Origin: Sulfitobacter litoralis
GTDB taxonomy: Bacteria; Pseudomonadota; Alphaproteobacteria; Rhodobacterales; Rhodobacteraceae
NCBI RefSeq assembly: GCF_900103185.1
Contig: NZ_FNJD01000020.1
Location: 1 to 64,000, forward strand
Reading direction: 5' to 3'
DNA: 64,000 nt
The notes beneath the pieces were generated by a model. It was not told the DNA's origin. It searched no databases and saw only the letters and a list, made by a program, of their open reading frames with translations. Of the stretch, positions 51,163-58,639 are shown piece by piece (position 1 is the stretch's first letter; each line of letters starts with the position of its first letter). The position numbers and the translations under genes were made by a program.

Positions 51163-52257
51163 TTAGTATTTCAGGAAGCTCTGACGTGCCTGAACATAGG
51201 GGCTGTCGATTTTCTCTGTCCGGGTACGGACAAGGTTCAACGCCTCGACAAAGCTCTCGGCTGTTTTCTTGACCAACGGATCGTCGCTGCTACGCAGTTC
51301 TTCGAGCACTTCGACCGACGCCTTGGCACCGGCTTCCATGATATCGTCTGGGAAGTTGCGGACTGTCACGCCGTGCTCTTCCACCAGCGTTTTCAACGCG
51401 CGTGGATCGTTGGCATAGAAGTCTGCCGCAACCTGATCGTATTCGGCCTGGCTGACGTCGCGGATGATGGCCTGCAGGTCTTCGGGCAGCTCTTGGTACT
51501 TTTTCTTATCGACAACCAGTTCGGTCGCGAGGCCGGATTCAACGAAGGACGGCATGTAGTAGTTCTTGGCAACCTGATGGAACCCAAGCGCCAGATCGTT
51601 ATAGGGGCCAACGAATTCGGCCGCATCAAGCGTGCCCGATTGCAGCGCCTGAAAGATTTCGCCCGCCGCCATGTTGGTGACCGTGGCACCCAGTTTTTCC
51701 CATACGCGACCACCAAGGCCGGGTGTCCGGAAGCGCACGCCTTTGACATCATCAAGACTTTTGAGCTCGTCACGGAACCAGCCGCCGGTTTGCGTACCGG
51801 TGTTGCCGGACAAGAAGCCCTGAACGCCGAACTGGTCATAGATCTCGTCCCAGATTTCCTGACCGCCCATATAGCGCATCCAGGCTGTCAGCTCTGGCGT
51901 GGTCATGCCGTAGGGCACGCCGGTAAAGAACGACAGCGCAGGGGATTTGTTTTGCCAATAGTAGGCGGCCCCGTGGCTCATTTCGGCGGTGCCGTCGATG
52001 ACCGCGTCCAGCGACTGCAGTGGCGGCACCAACTCGCCCGCCGAGAAGACCTTGACCGTCAGCCGGCCACCAGAGGCCGCGGTGATACGGTCGGCGAGAC
52101 GCTGTGCGCCGACACCCAGACCGGGGAAGTTTTTCGGCCAGGTGGTGACCATGCGCCACGTGATGTTGCCCTGTGCAACGGCGGGTGCGGCCAATGTCGA
52201 AGCGGCAACCCCTGCCCCCGCAACGCCTGCGCCACGAATGAATGAACGACGATCCAT
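51163..52257 (-). CDS. TRAP substrate-binding protein, TakP-like
   Basis: A 364-residue periplasmic protein with a Tat signal: MDRRSFIRGAGVAGAGVAASTLAAPAVAQ, with the twin Arg at 3-4. The pattern FRTPGLGGRVWEKLGA and DAAEFVGPYNDLALGFH resembles the TakP/2-oxoacid group, where Arg and the aromatic/acidic pair bind carboxylates; so a pyruvate-like or other 2-oxo acid ligand is plausible. GGGAGA precedes the ATG. It is convergent with its presumed permease genes, an uncommon layout. The upstream 410 bases carry the parS cluster. Confidence 0.9.
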   Translation of the reverse strand: MDRRSFIRGAGVAGAGVAASTLAAPAVAQGNITWRMVTTWPKNFPGLGVGAQRLADRITAASGGRLTVKVFSAGELVPPLQSLDAVIDGTAEMSHGAAYYWQNKSPALSFFTGVPYGMTTPELTAWMRYMGGQEIWDEIYDQFGVQGFLSGNTGTQTGGWFRDELKSLDDVKGVRFRTPGLGGRVWEKLGATVTNMAAGEIFQALQSGTLDAAEFVGPYNDLALGFHQVAKNYYMPSFVESGLATELVVDKKKYQELPEDLQAIIRDVSQAEYDQVAADFYANDPRALKTLVEEHGVTVRNFPDDIMEAGAKASVEVLEELRSSDDPLVKKTAESFVEALNLVRTRTEKIDSPYVQARQSFLKY

Positions 52258-52667
52258 GATGTTTCTCCCGAGATCAGATTATGTCGATAAGGTCTCTCTG
52301 ACAGACGTCAGCCCTCCCCTATGACGGCACGTTAATCCTCTGTTTCACTGGATGTCCATGGGCTGAGAGGCCGTTATCGGGGTGTTTTAGGTGATTTCAG
52401 AGGTGTATTCGTCGCGTCCATCTTAAACGCGTTATGAATCAACGTGTTACACGATATCCGCTTGCTATTTAGGGGTGCCGCAGTGGTTTCGGCCCCGGAT
52501 ACGGACTCTTGCCGCCATGTCGCAAAAAAAGGGGACGCTGCTGCGCCCCCTTCCCGTCTATCTGGTCTTTATCGGTTGTCTGCCGTGGCGGTTACCCATG
52601 GGTAACCAGTGGTGCCGAGGTTACCCATGGGTAACCGGACAGGCGGGTGTTACCCATGGGTAACCGG
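52258..52667. other. 410-base gap: TRAP binding-protein promoter region plus parS cluster
   Basis: No gene is supported here. Bases 52258 to about 52580 precede the TRAP binding-protein gene and show no clear promoter. Bases 52590-52672 contain the parS repeats. A 62-codon frame across them is a by-product of the repeats. Confidence 0.6.
52590..52664. repeat. parS cluster: three copies of GTTACCCATGGGTAAC
   Basis: Two perfect 18-base palindromes GGTTACCCATGGGTAACC (52590-52607, 52619-52636) and one 16-base copy (52649-52664) are spaced 29 and 30 bases apart, start to start. A half-site GGTTACC (52666-52672) follows and enters the parB stop. Near-three-turn spacing and position directly behind parB mark this as the partition site bound by ParB. 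The role is inferred from layout. Confidence 0.85.
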
Positions 52668-53732
52668 TTACCGGATGCGCGGCCCGGCCCTAAGGACCTC
52701 TTCAAAGGCGCGCACCGCTTCTTCCAGCTGCTTCTTTGGCATGGTGGCAAAGTCGATATCGCTTACCAAGCGGCATTCGCCATGCCGGGCCGTCACTTTG
52801 GTCTGGCCGACGTAGAATTCGAACTTCTGCTTGGGCTCCGCCTTGCTCGCGGGTTTCTCGGCGGGCTCGTTCGAGGCCGTCAGAAAATCCTTGAGCATTT
52901 TATTCTGTTCATCGAGCGTCGCGGCATCGGCTAGTTTTTCCTGCAAGGCATTCGCTTGATCCGGCGTGCGCAGGGCGCGGGCAACGTCGACGCCCAGATT
53001 GCGCGGCACGGCCTTGGGCCACTGCAAGCTCCCTTCTAATGCAGACAGCAGAAACACAAAGCTTTTGATGTAAGAACGTTTGGTCTTGTGCAGTGCGCTG
53101 TAAAGACGGCTCACCAGTTCGGCAGGGTCGACCTCGTCTACGGCGTCATCCTTGGCCGCAGTGATCGCAACCTGTGCCATCTCGGCGAATGACAGGTCTT
53201 CGCGCACGACGTTTTCTTCGACCATATCGACATAACGCGAAATGCGGTCATCATCACCGACTTCGACGCGGGCGGTGATGGTGCCAAAGCGATCGTCCTT
53301 GGTTTCGGAAAACAGCTGCGACAGCGCGGTGAACCGGCGCCAGCCTTTCTTAAGCTGATAGCGCCCGTTCGGCCCGACATAGACCTCGACCGGTTCACGC
53401 TGCCCGCGTTCGCGGATGGAGGATTTGAGCTCTTCCATCTCGTCGGACTGCGCGACCTCTTCCAAAGCGAGGCGATCACGCGGCAGATCATCTGTAAAGA
53501 TCTCAGACAGGTCGATCTGGTACAGCACGCGGCCTTCGCCTTGGGCCTGCCGGAAAGTCTTGGCGTCTTCGGCATTGCGGCGGCGCTGTTCTATTTTAGC
53601 TTCGGTGGCGCCTTGCAGGTTTTCGGCCACGTCACGCACCGCGGCGCCCATAGGCCCGGGCTGGCGGTTGCGGCGGCTACCAGAGGGGGAGGCTTCTACC
53701 GGGGCGAAGCCGAATTTATTTTTACTGCTCAT
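52668..53732 (-). CDS. parB: ParB-type partition protein
   Basis: A 354-residue DNA-binding partition protein. The nuclease-like N-terminal ParB domain includes REPVEVYVGPNGRYQLKKGWRRFTALSQL (about 110-138), followed by ENVVREDLSFAEMAQVAI and an HTH region with SRLYSALHKTKRSYIKSFVFLLSAL (about 206-230). It binds the adjoining palindromes and spreads along the DNA so ParA can separate plasmid copies. Its ATG overlaps the parA stop by 4 bases, and AAGGAGAAGG is the ribosome site. Confidence 0.95.
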   Translation of the reverse strand: MSSKNKFGFAPVEASPSGSRRNRQPGPMGAAVRDVAENLQGATEAKIEQRRRNAEDAKTFRQAQGEGRVLYQIDLSEIFTDDLPRDRLALEEVAQSDEMEELKSSIRERGQREPVEVYVGPNGRYQLKKGWRRFTALSQLFSETKDDRFGTITARVEVGDDDRISRYVDMVEENVVREDLSFAEMAQVAITAAKDDAVDEVDPAELVSRLYSALHKTKRSYIKSFVFLLSALEGSLQWPKAVPRNLGVDVARALRTPDQANALQEKLADAATLDEQNKMLKDFLTASNEPAEKPASKAEPKQKFEFYVGQTKVTARHGECRLVSDIDFATMPKKQLEEAVRAFEEVLRAGPRIR

Positions 53733-55039
53733 TCTGCCTTCTCCTTACGTTTTCCGTTTTCCTTCCACGCGTCGAGCACAGTGTGCAAAAATTCGTCATA
53801 GGCACGGTCAAAGCTTTGCCGTGCACGTTTCCATGTTTCGCGCGTCATCTGGCGGTAGTCCTGTTCGTAGACCGACATCTGGAACCTGCCCGATTGTTCG
53901 ACCGCTCGGGTCATTTCAATCGGGTGAGCGCAGACGTCGGCGCCAAAAACGTTTTTGAACGCATCGATCATGGCGCTGTGCAACGGGTTGTTGGATTCAA
54001 AACGGGTCATAAGTAAACGGATGTCGGAAAACTGTTTAGGAAGCGTAATGCCTGCGTCCGCTGCGAGGCTCGCGAAGCCTTCGGAAATGTCCGCCATAGC
54101 ATCGCCAAGCTGGCCCAGATAGCTGGTCGTACTGTCATATTCCCAATAGCCGGGGCCCGATGGGATATAGAGTATATCAGCCGCAAACGCGGCATTTAGG
54201 GACTGATACCCGATCGCGGGCGGGCAGTCGAAAATGATGATGTCATATTGATCGTCGGGCAGTTCATCGAGGTAGCGCGCGACGCAGCCAAAAAAGCTCC
54301 ATGCCTTGTGCAAGGCGCGGTATTGGGCCGAGGCAAATTCGACAAACGCCGCGTTGGCGCAAGACGGGATGATGTCGATCGTGGGCCAACAGGTCGGCTG
54401 GATGAACTCCTGAAACCGCTGCGCGCCGATGGATTGTACGTCTTCGGGCAATTCGTCTGCTGCGGGGTAGGGGCAGTCATCGGGGTCGTCATAGCTGTCC
54501 ATAATCCGATTGGATTCACGGCACAGGTCGCGGCACATGATACCCCAGACCGTGTGGCTTTCCTTGACCTCGGTCAGGCCCATTGAGTGGGTGAGCGTCG
54601 CTTGCGGGTCGAAGTCGACGCAAAGCACGCGGTAGCCATCAAGAGCAGCCGCGTGGGCAAGGTGCTGTGCGACGACCGTCTTGCCGACACCGCCTTTGAA
54701 GTTCGACACGGCGACGCGCATGGCGCGACCACGGGGGCGTTCGGGAAGTAGCTTGCGGCCACGGAATTTCGCACGGCGGCGCAGTTCGTTGATCTCTTCG
54801 AGGCTGAACCAACGCTGGCGGCCATCCTCTTCGGTGATCCCTTGGGGCAAGGTAGGGTCGTCTGCCAGTTTCTTGCGCAATGTGTCGGCGGGGACGTCGA
54901 ACATAAACTGGCTGATCTCCCATATAGAGAAGGGGCGCAGGGCCTTGATCTCTCCGGGGGAGAAGGTGGCGCGACGCACAGCGGCCTGTTGTTCCAAGCT
55001 GCGCTCGTTCATGTTAAGAAGGTCGTTGTGATTTCTCAT
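53729..55039 (-). CDS. parA: ParA-type partition ATPase
   Basis: A 436-residue ATPase. Residues 1-105 form an HTH N-terminal region (FSPGEIKALRPFSIWEISQFMFDVPADTLRKKL) typical of plasmid type-Ia ParA, which also represses its own operon. The deviant Walker A is SNFKGGVGKTVVAQ (about 112-125), then CVDFDPQATLTHSMG and IIFDCPPAIG for the other nucleotide motifs. The start is placed at ATG 55039; the longer frame begins with TTG inside upstream repeats. It is divergent from rep, with the origin-like region between. Confidence 0.93.
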   Translation of the reverse strand: MRNHNDLLNMNERSLEQQAAVRRATFSPGEIKALRPFSIWEISQFMFDVPADTLRKKLADDPTLPQGITEEDGRQRWFSLEEINELRRRAKFRGRKLLPERPRGRAMRVAVSNFKGGVGKTVVAQHLAHAAALDGYRVLCVDFDPQATLTHSMGLTEVKESHTVWGIMCRDLCRESNRIMDSYDDPDDCPYPAADELPEDVQSIGAQRFQEFIQPTCWPTIDIIPSCANAAFVEFASAQYRALHKAWSFFGCVARYLDELPDDQYDIIIFDCPPAIGYQSLNAAFAADILYIPSGPGYWEYDSTTSYLGQLGDAMADISEGFASLAADAGITLPKQFSDIRLLMTRFESNNPLHSAMIDAFKNVFGADVCAHPIEMTRAVEQSGRFQMSVYEQDYRQMTRETWKRARQSFDRAYDEFLHTVLDAWKENGKRKEKAE

Positions 55040-55428
55040 CTTTATACTCGCGTTTTTTAGCCTCTGATTTCGAATAACGCGAATTCGGAAATTTGGCAAA
55101 ACTTAATTTTCGCGAATTTCGGCGTCCGATCCTGAAGAACGGGTTTATTTTGCAGGGGCGAACGCATCACCAAGAGATTTTGGTGACAGGTAAATACAAT
55201 ATGGGGCTGTTTTGGTGACAGCAGGCCTCTGATAAGGTGACACCTAGGCGTCCCCCTTAACCTATTAACCTTTATCAAATTGAATTTGGATTAAGGAAAA
55301 GGGTAATTCGTGTTTTTCCCATCGGGTTGACAGAAGACGGGATTTAGAGCTTTGTAGGAAGCATAAACGGAATCGGCTCAGAGAGGCTGACCGGCCAAAA
55401 TAAGACGATACATCGAGTAGGCAAAACC
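55040..55428. other. Origin-like region between parA and rep
   Basis: 389 bases without a gene. It holds TTTTGGTGACAG twice (55178-55189, 55210-55221), an inverted TCACCAA copy (55167-55173) that forms a hairpin with the first, and AGGTGACACCT (55235-55245, a perfect palindrome). An A/T-rich stretch lies at about 55256-55318. TTCGCGAA and CGAATTCG dyads (about 55079-55118) lie before parA and may be its operator. This is the expected site of replication initiation by the Rep protein. Confidence 0.6.
55167..55245. repeat. Iteron-like TTGGTGAC repeats
   Basis: Four related elements: TCACCAA (55167-55173, inverted), TTGGTGA (55180-55186), TTGGTGA (55212-55218, 32 bases on) and the variant AAGGTGA (55234-55240). 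Spacing near three helical turns for the two best copies fits Rep-binding iterons. Confidence 0.5.
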
Positions 55429-55453
55429 ATGAACCCATTGCGGCTGACCGGCC
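55385..55453 (+). repeat. 12-base direct repeat GGCTGACCGGCC flanking the rep start
   Basis: Copies at 55385-55396 and 55442-55453, one upstream of the rep start codon and one within its first codons. They could mediate autoregulation of rep or be coincidental. Confidence 0.4.
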
Positions 55454-56124
55454 CTGAAGCCGGGGTGATCAAGTACGACCTTTTGACCGCTCTGAGCGTG
55501 GCGGGGTTGAACGGATCACCGACTTTGCAAACCTCGTTGATGCGGCTGATCGCGGCGCTGACATCGCGGTACAACTGGCGGTCGGACGAGCTGAGCGTTG
55601 GGCAGCGGGATCTGGCGCGGATGTGGTCGGTGAATGAACGCACGGTAAAACGCGAGATCAAACGGCTAACGGATGCGCAGCTGTTGGTTTGCACGCGCGC
55701 TGGCGTGCGGGGCAGGGTGGCGGCTTATCGGTTGAACTATGCGCAGATCGTGCGGCTGTCACAGCCTTGCTGGCCACTGGTCGGGCCGGATTACGATGCG
55801 CGGATGAAAGAACGCTATCGCAGCGAAACGCCGGTGAAAGTGGTCAATTTAGCGGATTACGCGAAACCCGAACTCGCGGCGTCAGAAACCAGTGTGCCGG
55901 GGACATGGCAGCGGGCTATGGCGCAGCTGTCGCGTGAAAACGGGGATCAGTTCAAAGCGTGGTTTTCGCAGCTTGAATATGTGTCGTTCGAAGGTGGGGT
56001 GCTGCTGTTGCGCACACCGAGCAAATTCGCGCAACGCTATATTGAAACGCATTTGTCGCGCCCGCTTGTTACAGCGGTCGAGGCAGAGCTGGGCCCTGTG
56101 ACGCGGATCGAGTTCAGGGCCTAG
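55429..56124 (+). CDS. DnaA-like plasmid replication initiator
   Basis: A 231-residue initiator of the DnaA-like replicon class of Rhodobacteraceae. Residues 20-110 form winged-helix DNA-binding segments (LMRLIAALTSRYNWRSDELSVGQRDLARMWSVNERTVKREIKRL). The C-terminal part from about 158 (WQRAMAQLSRENGDQFKAWFSQ and onward to KFAQRYIETHLSRPLVTAVEAELG) resembles domain I of chromosomal DnaA (DnaA_N), which recruits helicase. There is no AAA+ ATPase part, so it is not chromosomal DnaA. It is divergent from parAB. Its stop codon overlaps that of a convergent iclR gene within CTAG. Confidence 0.88.
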   Translation: MNPLRLTGPEAGVIKYDLLTALSVAGLNGSPTLQTSLMRLIAALTSRYNWRSDELSVGQRDLARMWSVNERTVKREIKRLTDAQLLVCTRAGVRGRVAAYRLNYAQIVRLSQPCWPLVGPDYDARMKERYRSETPVKVVNLADYAKPELAASETSVPGTWQRAMAQLSRENGDQFKAWFSQLEYVSFEGGVLLLRTPSKFAQRYIETHLSRPLVTAVEAELGPVTRIEFRA

Positions 56125-56930
56125 AAGCTAGCGTTGATGGCGCGGGCGGCTTCTTGGGCGATGGGGGCGGTGCTGCGGCTGAAGTCTTCGACGCTCCATT
56201 CCGAGAGCGAACCGGCGATGTGTATCGCGCCTAGCGGACGCCCCTGACGGTTAAGAATAGGCACACCGACGGCGACTTCGCCCATGACGAATTCATTTTC
56301 TACCAGCGCAAACCCGTCTCTACGCGCCTTTTCGAGCCTTTCCATGATGCTATCGGGGTCGATATTGGTTTGCGATGTATATTGGTGCAGCGGAAAGCGA
56401 TCGATGATTTCGCGTGCTTCGGCAACGGGCAGGGCCGAAAGCGTGGCGCGGCCACCGGCGGTGCAAAAGGTCGGCACGCTGTGGCCAACGAGGGTGGCGT
56501 AAAAGGTTTCGCGTTTGCTTTGCATGCGCAGGGCATAGATCACGCGGGTTTCGTCATAGAGGCTGAAGTCGATCCGCTCTGACAGAGATTTACGCATTTC
56601 GAGGATAACGGGTGTCGCGACTTGCACCACGGGATCAAGTCGTAAGGTGTCATGGGTGTGGTCCAGCAAGCGTAGGCCGGGCAGGTAGCCACGATCATCG
56701 GCGCTGCGGCGAATGTGGCCCAGAGACATGAGTGTATGCACCAGTCGTTGCGCGGCGGAGCGGTCGATCTCTGCCTTCGCGGCGATGTCGGTAAGGCTCA
56801 GCGGGCCGTCTGCATCGTGAAAGGCGCTGAGCACATGGATCGCGCGAGCGGCGGAGCGCACAAAGAGCCTGTCGGCATCTGCCTGAAAATTAGACGCGAC
56901 CGAGGAATGTGGACGTTTGGGGTCTGGCAT
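56121..56930 (-). CDS. IclR-family transcriptional regulator
   Basis: A 269-residue regulator. The winged HTH spans about 26-85 (ARAIHVLSAFHDADGPLSLTDIAAKAEIDRSAAQRLVHTLMSLG). The effector domain from about 100 has the IclR_C pattern FCTAGGRATLSALP and GEVAVGVPILNRQGRPLGAIHIAG. GGAG precedes the ATG. It is divergent from an M81 peptidase and peptide ABC transporter operon and most likely controls it. The gap holds a perfect dyad at 56983-56994. Confidence 0.93.
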   Translation of the reverse strand: MPDPKRPHSSVASNFQADADRLFVRSAARAIHVLSAFHDADGPLSLTDIAAKAEIDRSAAQRLVHTLMSLGHIRRSADDRGYLPGLRLLDHTHDTLRLDPVVQVATPVILEMRKSLSERIDFSLYDETRVIYALRMQSKRETFYATLVGHSVPTFCTAGGRATLSALPVAEAREIIDRFPLHQYTSQTNIDPDSIMERLEKARRDGFALVENEFVMGEVAVGVPILNRQGRPLGAIHIAGSLSEWSVEDFSRSTAPIAQEAARAINASF

Positions 56931-56982
56931 TGAACGCTCCGGGTTGACGCGAGGGCGGGACAGTGCCTAGCATCGTAGAGCA

Positions 56983-57008
56983 ATACAGCTGTATCGCCAA
57001 GCAATACA
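56983..57008. promoter_or_regulatory. Candidate IclR operator: ATACAGCTGTAT dyad plus GCAATACA repeat
   Basis: The perfect 12-base palindrome ATACAGCTGTAT (56983-56994) sits within GCAATACA, which is repeated about 20 bases on. The pair lies in the 122-base divergent gap between iclR and the peptidase operon. IclR proteins bind such short dyads. Confidence 0.5.
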
Positions 57009-57052
57009 TTTAGCTTTGTGATCCAGACAACAACCGATAGGTGGATAATTTG

Positions 57053-58609
57053 ATGCGCGTCGCCATGGCTGGATTTCTTCATGAAACCAACACCTTTGCG
57101 CCTGAACCCGCCGATATGACGGCATTCAAAGTCGGTGGCGGCTACGTACCGATGGTGTCCGGTCCCGCGATGGTCGATGCCTTTCAAGAGGTGAACCTTG
57201 GCATGACCGGCGCGTTGAAAGTCGCCGAGGATTCGGGGTGGGATGTCGTGCCTATTCTTTGGGCGGGTGCGATTCCGTCGGCACCTGTGACACAAGACGC
57301 GTTCGACAGTATTCTAAGCGACATTCTGGACGGGCTGCGCAATGCGGGGCCATTGGATGGGGTGTTTCTGGATTTGCATGGCGCGATGGTCGCTGTGCAT
57401 CACGATGATGGTGAAGCCGAGATCGCGCGGCAGGTGCGTGCGCTGGTGGGGCCCGATGTGCCGATTGCCGCCGCGTTGGACCTGCATGGCAATATATCCG
57501 AGGCATTTGTGAATACTGTGGATGTGCTCGCAGGATTCCGCACCTATCCGCATATCGATATGGCAGATACCGGTGCCGCGGCGGCGCGGTTGCTGGATCG
57601 TGTGATGAAGACCGGCACGCGGCCGGCCAAAGCGTTCCGGCGCATGTCCTATCTGGTGCCGATCCCGTTTCAGACCACGGATATGCAGCCTGCTAAGGGA
57701 TTGTATGAAGGGCTGACAGAAGTAGAGGCGCAAGGCGCGCTGTCCGCGTCGTTGTTTATGGGGTTCCCTGCTGCGGATATCGCCGATTGCGGCCCGACGG
57801 CTGTGGCCTATGCCGACTCACAAGAGGCGGCGGATGCTGCGGTGGATGCTGTCGCGGATGCCTATGCCGCTGCCGAGGCCGAGTTTGAGAACAAGACATT
57901 TTTGCCCGAGGCCGCGGTTGCCTATGCGATCAGTGCTGCAAACGGGGCGGGGCAGGGGCCTGTTGTTATTGCCGATACCCAAGACAACCCCGGCGCGGGT
58001 GGGGTGTCGGCCACGACGGGCATGTTGCGTGCCCTGATTGATGCCGATGCTCAAGATGCGACGATCGGGTTGATTGTGGACCCTTATTCTGCCGCCCAAG
58101 CCCATGAGCTGGGGGAGGGGGCGCGCGCGGTCTTCCGCATTGGCGGGCACCCCGGTCTGCCCGACGATAGCCCCGTCGAGGTAGAGGCCGTGGTCGAGAC
58201 GCTGTCGGATGGCAAAGTGAAAGCCACCGGTCCCTATTATGGCGGGACGATGCTGGATCTGGGGCCATCGGCTTGTTTACGGATCGGCGGCGTACGGGTG
58301 GCCGTGACCACACGGATTGCCCAGATGGCCGACCGCGAGATGTTCCGTTTTGTCGGGATCGCGCCCGAGACGCAAAAAGTCGTTGTCGTCAAAAGCTCTA
58401 CCCATTTTCGGGCCGATTTCACCCCGAGCGCGCGCGAGATTATCGTGGCCTGCGCCCCCGGTCCGATGCCTTTCGACCCCGCAGACCTGCCCTTTACGCG
58501 CTTGCGCGACGGTTTGCGGCTTTCTCCTAACGGTCCCGTTTTCGGGGCTGCGCGTGCGGCTGCTGCACGCCCTGATACCGGCGGATCAACCGGCGGTGTC
58601 CAAATATAA
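57053..58609 (+). CDS. M81-family metallopeptidase (MlrC-like)
   Basis: A 518-residue zinc peptidase of the M81 family, named after MlrC of microcystin breakdown. It starts MRVAMAGFLHETNTFAPEP, with His/Glu ligands expected here. It has DGVFLDLHGAMVAVHHDDGEAEIARQVRALVG (about 104-135) and AALDLHGNISEAFVN, giving further acidic and His ligands, and VIADTQDNPGAGG near 307-319. It is likely cytoplasmic and hydrolyses short or modified peptides. The start at 57053 has ATAGGTGG 8 bases upstream; a GTG 12 bases earlier is less likely. It is the first gene of an operon with a peptide ABC transporter, so it probably cleaves the imported peptide. Microcystin itself is unlikely. Confidence 0.9.
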   Translation: MRVAMAGFLHETNTFAPEPADMTAFKVGGGYVPMVSGPAMVDAFQEVNLGMTGALKVAEDSGWDVVPILWAGAIPSAPVTQDAFDSILSDILDGLRNAGPLDGVFLDLHGAMVAVHHDDGEAEIARQVRALVGPDVPIAAALDLHGNISEAFVNTVDVLAGFRTYPHIDMADTGAAAARLLDRVMKTGTRPAKAFRRMSYLVPIPFQTTDMQPAKGLYEGLTEVEAQGALSASLFMGFPAADIADCGPTAVAYADSQEAADAAVDAVADAYAAAEAEFENKTFLPEAAVAYAISAANGAGQGPVVIADTQDNPGAGGVSATTGMLRALIDADAQDATIGLIVDPYSAAQAHELGEGARAVFRIGGHPGLPDDSPVEVEAVVETLSDGKVKATGPYYGGTMLDLGPSACLRIGGVRVAVTTRIAQMADREMFRFVGIAPETQKVVVVKSSTHFRADFTPSAREIIVACAPGPMPFDPADLPFTRLRDGLRLSPNGPVFGAARAAAARPDTGGSTGGVQI

Positions 58610-58639
58610 CAATGACCACAACCAACATGGGAAATTGAT

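Noticed and set aside
52475..52663. 62-codon plus-strand frame across the palindromes behind parB
   Set aside because: It consists largely of the repeated parS sequence and has no ribosome site; the repeats explain it.
55040..55099. Longer parA start at a TTG codon
   Set aside because: It lies among inverted repeats that look regulatory and adds 20 basic residues without family similarity; the ATG at 55039 is simpler.
55429..56124. Chromosomal dnaA gene
   Set aside because: The protein is only 231 residues and lacks Walker motifs and the DnaA domain-IV signature; it fits a plasmid initiator.
57053..58609. Microcystin degradation cluster
   Set aside because: Only the M81 family is shared; mlrA, mlrB and mlrD are absent and the neighbours indicate general peptide use.
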